The translations under genes and the position numbers were made by a program. Of a stretch of DNA of 64,000 nt, positions 32,689 to 41,628 are shown in pieces (the stretch's first letter is position 1; each line of letters opens with the position of its first letter). Below the pieces are notes generated by a model. The model had not been told where the DNA came from and made no database searches. It worked only from the letters and a program-made list of their open reading frames with translations. Source of the DNA: Erythrobacter sp. QSSC1-22B (lineage in GTDB: Bacteria > Pseudomonadota > Alphaproteobacteria > Sphingomonadales > Sphingomonadaceae); NCBI RefSeq assembly GCF_001678665.1, contig NZ_LZRP01000003.1:248001-312000 (forward strand), in the 5' to 3' direction.

Positions 32689-35460
32689 TCAGAATTCGGC
32701 TGAGAGGCCAACCCCGAAGCTGCGCCCCACCTCCCAGGTGTTGATATCGATGCGCGTGGTGCCGTTATCCTGGAACTCGATATGGTCGCGGCCGGTGATG
32801 TTGCGCGCTTCGAGCTTCAGTTCGAGCGGGATGCCGAAAGCGTCGAGTCCCTGACGATAGACCAGATCGACCCGCAAGCCCGGATCCTCGACGATGTCGG
32901 GGAGCGAGGCGGTGCCGCGGCTGGTCACGCGATCGCTGGCATAGCTGAACAGGACGGTGAACTGCTGCAGCGTCTCCTGGTCTTCCAGCCCGAGCTGGAG
33001 ATTGACCAGGTGATCCGACTGGCCGGTCAGGGGAACCCCGTCGCGGAAGAAGTTGGTCGCCGCCTGATCGGCGAAGGGGAACACCCGGGCGATATCGTCG
33101 GGCCCCACCTTCAGTTCGGATTGGGTGTAGGTGTAGTTGGCGATAACCAGGAACTGCTTGGTTTCCCAGAATCCGCCCCAATCATAGAGGTCCCGAGTGA
33201 CCTGTGCTTCGAGTTCGGCACCATAGAGCGTTGCTGCGGGGGCGTTGGCAAAACCGCTGATCTGGTCGTTGTCCGAAAAGCTCGAGAAGATCTCGATCGG
33301 GTTTTCCAGATCCTTGTAAAATCCGGCCACACTGATCCGATCGCCGCCGCCCATGTAATATTCGAGTCGTGCTTCGTAATTGGTCAGTTCGGTGTCGATC
33401 AGGCTCGGATTGCCGTTGAACTGGCGGTTGCTCTCCGGATCGAAATAGGTCTGGAAGATCAACTCGCGGAACTGCGGTCGGGCGATCGTCTTCGAAGCGC
33501 TGAGGCGCGCCTGGAGATCGGGCAGGATCTCGTAGGTGAGCGTCGCCGCTGGCAGAAAGTAGTCGTTCGCGATCAGCGTCGAACTGTTCGATCCCAGAGT
33601 TTCGGCAAAGACCTCGACTGGATTGACGGTTTGAACGGCGTCCTCGTAGCGGACCCCGATATCGAGCGTCAGCCCGGCCATCGGGCTGATGTTGAGCTTG
33701 CCGTAGGCGGCATGGATTTCCAGCCCCGCATCGAAAGCGGGATCGGATTCGGTGGTTTCGAAGATGTTGAACTCGAACGGGTCGAGCCCGGCGGCCGCTT
33801 GCGCCTCGGGGTTGAAGCCCAGCTCGATCAGGGCATCTCCAAGCAAATTGTCGGGCCGGAAGGCGCCGAAAGCGTCGGGGAAGCCGGTCGAGGCGCGGAT
33901 ATCGAATTCGCGTCGGGTCGAGAAACGCTTGGTGTCAGTATAGGCATAGCCGACCGTTGCGCTCAGCCAGTCGGTCGCGGAATAGCTGAGGTCGATGCCG
34001 CCGTAATAGAGATCCTCGGTGAGATCCGAGAACGACACGATCGCACCGCCGCGTTGGGGATCCAGAGTGTTCAGGAACAGGTCGCCAATATCGGAGGCAT
34101 TATTGGCGCGGCTGTAGGTGAATTCCCAGTCGAACGGCACTTCGCGCTGGGTCTGGGCGTAACCGCCCCGTAAATCGACCGATAGGTCTCCAAATTCCAG
34201 TTCGCCGACGAATTGCGTATCGAGCAGCTGCCGCTCGTACCACGACGTGTTCTGGATCAGATCGGTATCATTGTCCTGAAGGTCCTCGCCCAGAGAGAGC
34301 GCTGAACGCTTGAGCGAATCGCGGATGAACAGATTGGTGAAACGAAACTGGTGTTCGCCGAGCTCGAGACCGAAGCCGAGCAGGCCATTGACCGTGATCC
34401 GGTTGTCGGTGACGAAATCGACGAAATCGCTGTTGAGATCGAGATCGGCATTGATCGCGCTCTGTGAGATTATGCGGCGATTGCGCCACTTGTTGCTGAG
34501 CGAGGCCGTGGCGATCACGCCGAACCTGCCGGTGTCGCCGAAATCGAAACCGGTGCCTGCGGTGATGCCGCCCGACATGTTGATCGGCAGGAAATCGTTC
34601 TTCTGCAGCAGAATACGATTGGGATTGCCGAGTTCGAGCAGGATGCCTTTGGTATCGACATCCTGGTCGTTGATACGGGCACCGCTGTCGAAGAAATTCT
34701 GCAGGTTGGGGCCAAGATCGCGACTGCCGTCGTCGAAGCCGAACCAGTCGTATTGCGAGCCGTAATAGGTGTAGCCGGTCGAGAACGTGGTTTGCTCGTC
34801 GCCGCTGCCGCTGACGCTGATCTCGAGGAAGCTTTCGTCGGGGATCGCCTTGGTCGTGAGGTTGATCACGCCGCCGCCGAATTCGCCGGGGAAGTTCGCC
34901 GAATAGGTTTTCTGGACCAGCGAGGATGCAATCACGCTGGTCGGGAAAATATCGAGCGGGACCACACGGCTGAGCGGTTCGGGCGAAGGTAGCGGGAGGC
35001 CGTTGAGCAGCGCGAGCGAGTAGCGATCGCCCAGGCCGCGGACATAGACCAGGCCGTTGGCACCGGTGGAAAGTCCGGTGACCCGGCTGAGCGCACCGGC
35101 GATGTCGCCTTCGCCGGTGCGCGCAATAGCTTCTTCGCTGAGGACCGAGACCACCTGGGTCGAGGAGCGCGCGGGGTCGGTGCGCCGTTGACCGGTCACG
35201 ATGATGGTGCCGCCGCCGCCGGGAATCGAGACGTCGGGCTGTTCTTGCTCGGACTCGTCTGGCTGCTGCGTTTGTGCGGTGCCCTGGGCGGTATCCGTCA
35301 GAACCTCGTCCGCATTCTCGTCGGGCGTGGCGCCCTGCGCACCGGTGCTGGGCGGTCCGCCCGTACCTTGCGCGCCCGTACCTTGCGCGAAAGCGTATCC
35401 CGGAACGGACAGCGCCGTGGTGAAAAGCAGCAACCCTGCCAGCCGCTTACCAGTCGACAT
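32689..35460 (-). CDS. TonB-dependent outer-membrane receptor
   Basis: The protein has about 923 residues. A signal peptide (LAGLLLFTTALSVPGYAFA) is followed by an unusual Gln/Gly/Glu-rich stretch of about 70 residues, a TonB box-like TIIVTGQRR, the plug domain (IARTGEGDIAGALSRVTGLS, then YVRGLGDRYSLALLNGLPLP) and a 22-strand barrel ending in the terminal Phe (GVGLSAEF). It imports an unknown ligand across the outer membrane with TonB energy. The ATG at 35460 gives the signal peptide. It is downstream of the beta-helix lipoprotein gene on the same strand, with a terminator hairpin between. Confidence 0.92.
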   Translation of the reverse strand: MSTGKRLAGLLLFTTALSVPGYAFAQGTGAQGTGGPPSTGAQGATPDENADEVLTDTAQGTAQTQQPDESEQEQPDVSIPGGGGTIIVTGQRRTDPARSSTQVVSVLSEEAIARTGEGDIAGALSRVTGLSTGANGLVYVRGLGDRYSLALLNGLPLPSPEPLSRVVPLDIFPTSVIASSLVQKTYSANFPGEFGGGVINLTTKAIPDESFLEISVSGSGDEQTTFSTGYTYYGSQYDWFGFDDGSRDLGPNLQNFFDSGARINDQDVDTKGILLELGNPNRILLQKNDFLPINMSGGITAGTGFDFGDTGRFGVIATASLSNKWRNRRIISQSAINADLDLNSDFVDFVTDNRITVNGLLGFGLELGEHQFRFTNLFIRDSLKRSALSLGEDLQDNDTDLIQNTSWYERQLLDTQFVGELEFGDLSVDLRGGYAQTQREVPFDWEFTYSRANNASDIGDLFLNTLDPQRGGAIVSFSDLTEDLYYGGIDLSYSATDWLSATVGYAYTDTKRFSTRREFDIRASTGFPDAFGAFRPDNLLGDALIELGFNPEAQAAAGLDPFEFNIFETTESDPAFDAGLEIHAAYGKLNISPMAGLTLDIGVRYEDAVQTVNPVEVFAETLGSNSSTLIANDYFLPAATLTYEILPDLQARLSASKTIARPQFRELIFQTYFDPESNRQFNGNPSLIDTELTNYEARLEYYMGGGDRISVAGFYKDLENPIEIFSSFSDNDQISGFANAPAATLYGAELEAQVTRDLYDWGGFWETKQFLVIANYTYTQSELKVGPDDIARVFPFADQAATNFFRDGVPLTGQSDHLVNLQLGLEDQETLQQFTVLFSYASDRVTSRGTASLPDIVEDPGLRVDLVYRQGLDAFGIPLELKLEARNITGRDHIEFQDNGTTRIDINTWEVGRSFGVGLSAEF

Positions 35461-35497
35461 GTGGTTTGACCCCCTCATTTGTGGTCGTAATTTCAAG

Positions 35498-35512
35498 GAA
35501 CCCAACGGGTTC
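35498..35512. promoter_or_regulatory. Short perfect inverted repeat in the TonB receptor leader
   Basis: GAACCC and GGGTTC are separated by three bases, about 40 bases before the receptor start codon. It could be an operator or a leader hairpin. Confidence 0.35.
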
Positions 35513-35521
35513 TTGCGTAGG

Positions 35522-35557
35522 AAAAGGGGAGCGGCCGCACCGATACGGCCGCTCCCC
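35522..35557 (-). terminator. Strong hairpin terminator between the beta-helix gene and the TonB receptor gene
   Basis: On the minus strand a perfect 12-bp GC-rich stem (ggggagcggccg with cggccgctcccc) and 8-base loop are followed by TTTT. It lies 11 bases after the beta-helix stop and about 60 bases before the receptor start. It should lower receptor expression relative to the lipoprotein, or the receptor has its own promoter. Confidence 0.85.
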
Positions 35558-35567
35558 GGGCTCCGTC

Positions 35568-37148
35568 TTAGGAATAGACCGGCAGCGAGGTGCACGCAGA
35601 GACGTTCGGGTCGAACGTCACCGTGGCGGAGTTGCAGGTCCAGCCGTTGATCCAGGTGTCGTTACCCGGATAGACCGCACCGATATTGGTCGGAACTTCG
35701 AAGAAGCTCGACAGCGAGGTGGGGTTGAACACCGCAACGCCGTTCTCGTTCGCGCCGTTGCGGAAATCCATCGACAGCGTGTTTGTGAAGTTGGCGTTGT
35801 TGTTGGTGCCGGCCTCGAAATTGGCCTGAACCTGCGCCGCGGTGACCCCACCGCCGCCGCTGCGGAAATCGGTCGCGCAATCGAGTACGAAGGAGTTGAA
35901 TACCGGCGGACCGGCCTCGTCCTGCGCGGCATTCGCTGCCCGAAGGGTGTTCGAACCGTCGAACCGCAGGCAGGGCGTGGCTCCGGTCCGATCGACCAGC
36001 ACCGAGTTGACGATCGCGAGATCGGCACCACCGCGAAGGCGGATAGCCTGGTCGCGCACGCTGCTGTTGGCGATGAAGGTGGCATTCGAGATCTGCAGGT
36101 TCTGACGCGGGATCGACTCTTCGAAGGCATTGCCCGAGTCCGATTCGATGATGGCATCCGAGCCGGCGGCCCGCTGGGCCACGATCACGAACTGGGCGTT
36201 GGTCTTTGCCCCGGTGTCGACGTCGAGCGAGTCGTCTTCCGCACCGACGACGATCAGCCGTTTGACGTTGACGTAGCCGCCGAAGAATTCGACGCCGTCG
36301 TCCGAGCTGTTGTAGCTCATGATGTTATTAAAGGTCGTGCCCCTTCCGGTGCCGCCGGTGGTGAGCGACTGCAATTCGTTGTCGCCCGACAGGACGAAGC
36401 CCGAATAGCGGATCTGGACGAATGCGAGATCGCCGGAATCATCGTCATTGGTGCTGCCGCCGAAGACGGCAGGCTGCGCCGCCCCTTCGACCTGACGTTC
36501 GCAATTGACCGATCCGGGGGCGGCGCCCGGGGCGATGCAATCCGTGACCTGCGCGCGACCGGAGAGCACTACACCCCCCCACTGGCCCGAGGAATTGGCG
36601 TTGTTGAGGCCCTGAACGTTGTCGCGGCTGGTAAAGATGATCGGTCGGGTCTGGGTGCCCACCGCGCGGATATCGCTGCCGCGATTGACGTTGAGGAAGC
36701 TGGCGCCGCTGGCGTAGACGATCACGCCCGGCTCGATGGTGAGCAGCGCGTTGGTGTCGCTTGAGCCGTCGCTGGCGTCGGGGGCGGGGCCACCGTCGTT
36801 GCCGACATCGACGCGTCCGTTCATCCGGTAGAGGATGCCCTGATTGTAAGGCAGCGTGGAAGACGCCGTGAAGCGCGCTGGCAGCGTACAGACGCGGTAC
36901 TCGCCGGTCGGTCCGGTGATCGTGCCGCTGTCGGTCAGCTGGTCGGGGTTGGAAATGGTCGGGCAGCCGCTCGCCGGGGTGACCAGCGAACTGGTCGGCG
37001 TGGGGGTTGGCGTCGGGGTTGGCGTCGGGGGCGGGTTGTTGATGATGACGTCCCCGCCCGTTCCCGGCGAGACGATTTCATCGGCCCCACAACTCGCCAA
37101 TGCGAGCGCGGAAGTGCCAAGTACGAACGAGCGAGTGATTGTTTTCAC
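35568..37148 (-). CDS. Secreted lipoprotein with Pro-Thr linker and predicted beta-helix fold
   Basis: The protein has 526 residues. A lipobox (LALASCGAD) near residue 20 indicates lipid attachment. A Pro-Thr repeat linker (PTPTPTPTPTPT) at about 40-52 follows. The body (about 100-480) has repeated short turns rich in Gly, Asn and Asp (such as FNNIMSYNSSDDGVEFFGGY and GAEDDSLDVDTGAKTNAQF) typical of right-handed parallel beta-helices. Eight or more cysteines may form disulfides. It is followed by a TonB receptor gene and divergent from a TPR gene. A role as surface binder or lyase feeding the receptor is inference. TGTCA-type repeats lie in its promoter region. Confidence 0.75.
   Translation of the reverse strand: MKTITRSFVLGTSALALASCGADEIVSPGTGGDVIINNPPPTPTPTPTPTPTSSLVTPASGCPTISNPDQLTDSGTITGPTGEYRVCTLPARFTASSTLPYNQGILYRMNGRVDVGNDGGPAPDASDGSSDTNALLTIEPGVIVYASGASFLNVNRGSDIRAVGTQTRPIIFTSRDNVQGLNNANSSGQWGGVVLSGRAQVTDCIAPGAAPGSVNCERQVEGAAQPAVFGGSTNDDDSGDLAFVQIRYSGFVLSGDNELQSLTTGGTGRGTTFNNIMSYNSSDDGVEFFGGYVNVKRLIVVGAEDDSLDVDTGAKTNAQFVIVAQRAAGSDAIIESDSGNAFEESIPRQNLQISNATFIANSSVRDQAIRLRGGADLAIVNSVLVDRTGATPCLRFDGSNTLRAANAAQDEAGPPVFNSFVLDCATDFRSGGGGVTAAQVQANFEAGTNNNANFTNTLSMDFRNGANENGVAVFNPTSLSSFFEVPTNIGAVYPGNDTWINGWTCNSATVTFDPNVSACTSLPVYS
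37003..37026 (+). repeat. 12-base tandem repeat coding the Pro-Thr linker
   Basis: The unit ggggttggcgtc occurs twice exactly, with degenerate flanking copies. On the minus strand it encodes Pro-Thr dipeptides of the lipoprotein linker. Such tracts can change length by slippage in steps that keep the frame. Confidence 0.8.
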
Positions 37149-37243
37149 GGTTTACGGTCCCCTCAAAAACCGGATGGATAGGCGCGAATTTCTGATCGCG
37201 AATCATCCGCTAGGCCCGCCACGTGACAGTTTTGGTCTCTCCA

Positions 37244-37259
37244 TGACATTTCCGCGACA
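37244..37259 (-). promoter_or_regulatory. Pho box-like direct repeat before the beta-helix lipoprotein gene
   Basis: Read on the minus strand, TGTCG and TGTCA occur with an 11-base period (attgtcgcggaaatgtcat). This resembles the CTGTCAT-N4-CTGTCAT Pho box. It lies about 100 bases before the lipoprotein start. Confidence 0.45.
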
Positions 37260-37302
37260 ATCGCCCGAGAAAGCCGCTTCGGCAGGAAGCTGCGCGGAGA
37301 TA

Positions 37303-37318
37303 TGACTCAACGATGACA
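37303..37318. promoter_or_regulatory. Pho box-like direct repeat before the TPR gene
   Basis: TGACT (37303-37307) and TGACA (37314-37318) are 11 bases apart; on the minus strand this reads TGTCA then AGTCA. It lies about 75 bases before the TPR gene and within the divergent promoter region. Confidence 0.4.
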
Positions 37319-37391
37319 ATGTTACAGATATATTGCAGTCGGCTTTGCGATGTGTTCCAACAGCCATCCAGAGAGCGTAAGGAGAGAGAGC

Positions 37392-37763
37392 ATGTTGGGG
37401 ATCGCCCAGAGTATCGCCATTCTGGCCATGGCGCAGGCAGCGCAGGCACCGGCGACAGACAATTACGGCTACGAGGCGCTGGTAGAAGGTCGCGAAACCG
37501 CTGCAATCGCGACGATCATGGACAACGACCAGATCGCGAATGACGACCCGGCGCGGCTGATCAATCTTGGTATCGCCTATGCGCGCAAGGGTGACGCGGC
37601 ACTCGCCCGGCAATTGTTCGAGGCGGCGCGCGACAACCGCGACCGGGTCGAACTGGAGACTGCGGAGGGTGAGTGGATCGATTCCCGCCGCCTGGCACGG
37701 CAGGCGCTCGCCATGCTCGAGCGCGGCGAATTTTCCGAGGGTGCGCGCATCGCAGCCCGCTAG
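37392..37763 (+). CDS. Small exported TPR-like protein
   Basis: The protein has 123 residues. A signal peptide-like N terminus (MLGIAQSIAILAMAQAAQA) is followed by one or two tetratricopeptide-like helix pairs (PARLINLGIAYARKGDAALA, then ALARQLFEAARD). The ATG at 37392 follows a strong aaggagag element. It is divergent from the beta-helix lipoprotein gene. I infer a periplasmic scaffold linked to the adjacent receptor group. No partner can be named. Confidence 0.75.
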   Translation: MLGIAQSIAILAMAQAAQAPATDNYGYEALVEGRETAAIATIMDNDQIANDDPARLINLGIAYARKGDAALARQLFEAARDNRDRVELETAEGEWIDSRRLARQALAMLERGEFSEGARIAAR

Positions 37764-37867
37764 GAGCCGAGCGAACCCGGTCAGGCCTGTCTTTTAGGCA
37801 TCAGCCGTTTCTCTTGTGGGACGAACGGCTGGAACTCAGCTCATTCAGGACGCGCTGACGATTTCAT

Positions 37868-37884
37868 TGTCACCCGCGTGTCAT
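37868..37884 (+). promoter_or_regulatory. Pho box-like direct repeat before virB1
   Basis: TGTCA occurs at 37868-37872 and again at 37879-37883, exactly 11 bases apart (ttgtcacccgcgtgtcatg). It lies about 40 bases before the first gene of the VirB operon. Confidence 0.45.
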
Positions 37885-37923
37885 GTATAGCGCCCAACGG
37901 GGGGTCTGACTGTGGAGAGCGCC

Positions 37924-38580
37924 ATGATTCGTGCCGCGTGCACGCATAGCCTCCTGGCAATGTGCCTGGCCTTTGGTGCCACACAAGCCAGGGCGGACGT
38001 GTTACAAATTGATGATGACGGTGCGCGCTGGATTGCCGGCCGTCTTGCTGCGTCCGCGTCGGAATTCGGCACTGTCACTGTCGAGTCCGACAATGGTCTT
38101 CTTGAGGCGGCCGATGCCGAAAACGAGTCTTCGGCCCTTGTTTCGCATCCTGAATTCATCGTCGGCGACGCCGCGCGGCATGCTCAGGGCGTCCCGCAGG
38201 TTTACCAGGCCAAGGTCGCCGAACTGGCGCGCCGCTTCGATCTCAGCGCTTCGCTGATCGAGGCGCTGGTCTGGCAGGAGAGCCGGTGGCGTGCCAACGC
38301 GCTTTCGTCAGTCGGAGCGCGCGGCCTCGCCCAGCTAATGCCCGGGACGGCCCGCGACCTCGGCGTCGACCCCGACGATCCCTTCGCCAATCTCGAAGGC
38401 GGCGCGCGCTATCTGCGCGAACAGCTCGACCGTTTCGACGGCGATCTCGAGCGTGCGCTGGCGGCCTACAACGCTGGACCGGGGCGGGTGATCCGCGCCG
38501 GCGGCATCCCGCGTATTCGCGAGACCCAGCATTATGTCGCGGCCATCATGGGCCGCCTGTCCGATCATTCCCGGGAGTAG
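37924..38580 (+). CDS. virB1: VirB1-like lytic transglycosylase
   Basis: The protein has 218 residues. A signal peptide (SLLAMCLAFGATQARA) is followed after about 70 residues by a lysozyme-like SLT domain. The catalytic Glu is in LIEALVWQESRWRANALSS, with GARGLAQLMPGTARDLG and AAYNAGPGRVIRAGGIP after it. It would open the peptidoglycan for assembly of the secretion channel. The ATG at 37924 has ggag six bases upstream. virB2 follows after seven bases. Confidence 0.9.
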   Translation: MIRAACTHSLLAMCLAFGATQARADVLQIDDDGARWIAGRLAASASEFGTVTVESDNGLLEAADAENESSALVSHPEFIVGDAARHAQGVPQVYQAKVAELARRFDLSASLIEALVWQESRWRANALSSVGARGLAQLMPGTARDLGVDPDDPFANLEGGARYLREQLDRFDGDLERALAAYNAGPGRVIRAGGIPRIRETQHYVAAIMGRLSDHSRE

Positions 38581-38587
38581 TTTCTTG

Positions 38588-38887
38588 ATGCGTTCGATGT
38601 TCCGTCTTGTTGCACTGGCGCTGTTCGGCGCACCGACCGCCGCGCTGGCGCAGGCTACCGATCCCGCGGGTTCGGGCCCGGTAGTGGCTGCAGTCGGCTG
38701 GTTGCAGGGTACGCTGCTGGGCAACGTCGCCACCGCGGTCGCGGTGATGGCGGTCGCCGCCGTGGGTTTCATGATGCTGACCGGTCGCCTCAACTGGCGC
38801 TTCGGTGCGACCGTGATCCTGGGCACCTTCATCCTGTTCGGTGCCGCCTCGATCGTCGCAGGCATCCAGCAAGCGGCGGGAGCCTGA
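38588..38887 (+). CDS. virB2: VirB2/TrbC-type major pilin
   Basis: The protein has 99 residues. A signal peptide (LVALALFGAPTAALA) is followed by two hydrophobic segments (NVATAVAVMAVAAVGFMMLT and ATVILGTFILFGAASIVAG) joined by a short basic loop (GRLNWRF), the VirB2 pilin plan. After cleavage the mature subunit has about 75 residues. The position between virB1 and virB3 fits. Confidence 0.9.
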   Translation: MRSMFRLVALALFGAPTAALAQATDPAGSGPVVAAVGWLQGTLLGNVATAVAVMAVAAVGFMMLTGRLNWRFGATVILGTFILFGAASIVAGIQQAAGA

Positions 38888-38888
38888 G

Positions 38889-39173
38889 GTGCAACAGCTT
38901 GTTCGCCACCCCGTCCATCGCGCGCTCACCCGCCCGCAGATGTTCGCGGGCGTGACGTTCAACTATTTCATCATCAACGGCATGGTGACGACCGAGCTGT
39001 TCCTGATCACCGGCAGCTTCTGGGCTGTGCCCGCTGCGTTGCTGATCCACGGGATCGGCTATTTCGCCTGCCTGCGCGAACCGCGCATCTTCGACCTGTG
39101 GATCACCAAGGTGTCGAAATGTCCGCGGGTGAAGAATTACAACCGCTGGGGCTGCAACAGCTACGCCGCCTGA
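38889..39173 (+). CDS. virB3: VirB3-like inner-membrane protein
   Basis: The protein has 94 residues. The N terminus HPVHRALTRPQMFAGV matches VirB3, followed by two hydrophobic helices (FNYFIINGMVTTELFLITG and PAALLIHGIGYFACL) and a short cytoplasmic tail. The GTG at 38889 lies one base after the virB2 stop and is the only start that gives this N terminus. It assists the VirB4 ATPase and pilus assembly. Confidence 0.88.
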   Translation: MQQLVRHPVHRALTRPQMFAGVTFNYFIINGMVTTELFLITGSFWAVPAALLIHGIGYFACLREPRIFDLWITKVSKCPRVKNYNRWGCNSYAA

Positions 39174-39201
39174 CGCGTAACGGACGAAGGACCGCTATCG
39201 C

Positions 39202-41628
39202 ATGAGCAATTGGATCGGAGCTGCCGCATGGAGCGCCAAGGAAGCGCGCGCGGGCGATCGGCTGCCCTATGCGCGGCTGGTCGACGGCAACACACTGCTG
39301 CTGCGCGACGGCTCGCTGATGACCGCGCTGCAGGTGCCCGGCCTGCTGTTCGAGACCGAGGACAGCGAGGCGCTCAACGCCCATGCGGCGACCCGCGAGA
39401 TCATGCTGCGCTCGACGCTGGATGCGCGCTTCGTGATGTATCATCATGTGGTGCGCCGCCGGGTCGAGGTCGATCTCGATGGCACCTATCCCGACGATTT
39501 GAGCCGCCATATCTCCGAGCGCTGGAAGGAGCGGCTGGGTTCGGGTTCGCTGTTCATTAACGACCAGTTCGTGACGCTGATCCGCCGCCCAGCGCGTGGC
39601 AAGGCAGGGCTGGTCGAGCGCGCGTCCAAGGCATGGCGCCGCAAGGGCCAGACCGAGGTCGAGGCCGACCCCAAGGACATGCGCTCGCTCAAATCGGCCG
39701 CGACCGGGCTGATGGCTTCGCTCGCCGCCTATGGCGCGCAGCCGCTGGGCGATTACGAGAGCCCGCAGGGCGCCACCAACAACGAACTGCTCGAACTGCT
39801 CTCGGCACTCTACAATGGCGAGATGCGCCCGGTGCGCCGTCCGTCTGACGATGCCGATATCGGCAATATGCTGCCCTACCGCCGGGTCTCGTTCGGGCTC
39901 GACGCGCTCGAGCAGCGCGGTTCGGGCGCACCCGAATTTGCCGCGATCCTCGGGCTCAAGGATTATCCCGAGGCGACCAGCCCGGGCCTGCTCGACCCGC
40001 TGCTGCGGCTGCCGTTCGAGATGGTGGTCAGCGAAAGCTACGCCCCGCAGGAGCGCCAGACCGCGCGCGAGCGGATGGATCTGGCGATCCGCCGGCTCAA
40101 ATCCGCAGACGAGGAAGCCGCCGCCGAACGCGCCGACATGCTCTCGGCGCGCGATGCGCTGGGCAATGGCGCGGTGGGTTTCGGCGATCATCACCTGACC
40201 GTGCTGGTGCGCGAACGAGATCTCGCCCGGCTCGACGATGCGACCGCCGCTTGCGCCGCCGCGCTGGCCGACACCGGCGCGATCGCGGTGCGCGAGGATA
40301 CCAATCTCGAGCCCGCCTTCTGGGGCCAGTTCCCCGGCAACGAAGGCTATCTGGTTCGCCGCGCGTTGATCTCCAGCGCCAATATGGCCAGCTTCGGCTC
40401 GTTCCACGGCTTCGCGCTGGGCAAGGCCGAGGGCAATCACTGGGGCGAGGCGGTGACGCTGCTGCAGACCACCAGCGCGACCCCGTTCTTCTTCAATTTC
40501 CACCACGGCGATCTGGGCAATTTCTCGGTCATCGGCCCTTCGGGTTCGGGCAAGACCGTGGTGATGAATTTCCTCGCCGCGCAGGCGCAGAAGTTCAAGC
40601 CGCGCACGGTGTTGTTCGACAAGGATCGCGGCGCCGAGCTGTTCATCCGCGGGATCGGCGGGCGCTACGACCGGATCAGCGCGGGCGAGCCGACCGGCTT
40701 CAACCCGATGGCGCTGGCCGACAACGCCACCAACCGCGCCTTTCTGCGCGACTGGCTGGGCGTGCTGCTCAAGGCCGAGGGGCCCGAGGAATCGGCCACC
40801 ATCGCAACTGCGGTGGATGCCGCCTATTCCAATGACGGCTCGCTGCGGCGGCTGCGGCATTTCAAGGAACTGCTCTCGGGCACCCGCCGCCCGCAGCCGG
40901 GCGATCTCGCCGATCGGCTTGCCGCCTGGATCGGTGAGGGCGAAAACGGCTGGCTGTTCGACAATGCCGAGGACCGGCTGGACCTGACCACGCGGGTGGT
41001 CGGTTTCGATATGACCGCGCTGCTCGAGAACCCCAAACTGCGCACCCCGACGATGATGTATCTGTTCCACCGGATCGAGGAGCGGCTCGACGGCGATCCG
41101 ACCATGATCCTGATCGACGAGGGCTGGAAGGCGCTCGACGACGAGGTCTTTGCCGCGCGGATCCGCGACTGGCTCAAGACGCTGCGCAAGCGCAACGCGC
41201 TGGTCGGTTTCGCGACCCAGAGCGCGCGCGATGCGCTCGAAAGCCGTATTTCCACCGCATTGGTCGAGCAGACCGCGACCATGATCTTCATGCCCAACAG
41301 CCGCGCGCGTCCCGAGGACTATTGCGACGGCTTCGGGCTGACCCAGCACGAGCTGGCGTTGATCCGCACCTTGCCTGCACACAGCCGCTGCTTCCTGATC
41401 CGCCAGCCCGACGCCAGCGTCGTGGTCCGGCTCGACCTGTCGGGCGCACCCGAGGTGCTCACCGTGCTCTCGGGCCGCGAAGGTTCGGTGCGGCGGCTCG
41501 ATCTGCTGCGCGAAGCGGTCGGCGACAATCCCGCGGACTGGTTCCCCTCGCTCACCGGTGCGGCGTGGCCGGGCGGCGGCGCCAACGACAGCCATGGCGA
41601 CATCCCCGAGCGACTGGCCGCCGAATGA
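39202..41628 (+). CDS. virB4: VirB4 ATPase of the type IV secretion system
   Basis: The protein has 808 residues: a N-terminal CagE/TrbE/VirB4 domain (about 1-400), then a RecA-like ATPase domain. Walker A is GPSGSGKT (about 445) and Walker B is TMILIDEGWK (about 635). The Q-containing block LVGFATQSARDAL follows. The length is normal, with no truncation. Its stop overlaps the virB6 start (ATGA). It energises pilus assembly and substrate transport. Confidence 0.95.
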   Translation: MSNWIGAAAWSAKEARAGDRLPYARLVDGNTLLLRDGSLMTALQVPGLLFETEDSEALNAHAATREIMLRSTLDARFVMYHHVVRRRVEVDLDGTYPDDLSRHISERWKERLGSGSLFINDQFVTLIRRPARGKAGLVERASKAWRRKGQTEVEADPKDMRSLKSAATGLMASLAAYGAQPLGDYESPQGATNNELLELLSALYNGEMRPVRRPSDDADIGNMLPYRRVSFGLDALEQRGSGAPEFAAILGLKDYPEATSPGLLDPLLRLPFEMVVSESYAPQERQTARERMDLAIRRLKSADEEAAAERADMLSARDALGNGAVGFGDHHLTVLVRERDLARLDDATAACAAALADTGAIAVREDTNLEPAFWGQFPGNEGYLVRRALISSANMASFGSFHGFALGKAEGNHWGEAVTLLQTTSATPFFFNFHHGDLGNFSVIGPSGSGKTVVMNFLAAQAQKFKPRTVLFDKDRGAELFIRGIGGRYDRISAGEPTGFNPMALADNATNRAFLRDWLGVLLKAEGPEESATIATAVDAAYSNDGSLRRLRHFKELLSGTRRPQPGDLADRLAAWIGEGENGWLFDNAEDRLDLTTRVVGFDMTALLENPKLRTPTMMYLFHRIEERLDGDPTMILIDEGWKALDDEVFAARIRDWLKTLRKRNALVGFATQSARDALESRISTALVEQTATMIFMPNSRARPEDYCDGFGLTQHELALIRTLPAHSRCFLIRQPDASVVVRLDLSGAPEVLTVLSGREGSVRRLDLLREAVGDNPADWFPSLTGAAWPGGGANDSHGDIPERLAAE

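Noticed and set aside
37813..37840. Terminator hairpin (agccgtt / aacggct) after the TPR gene
   Set aside because: The stem is short with a long loop and no T-run follows.
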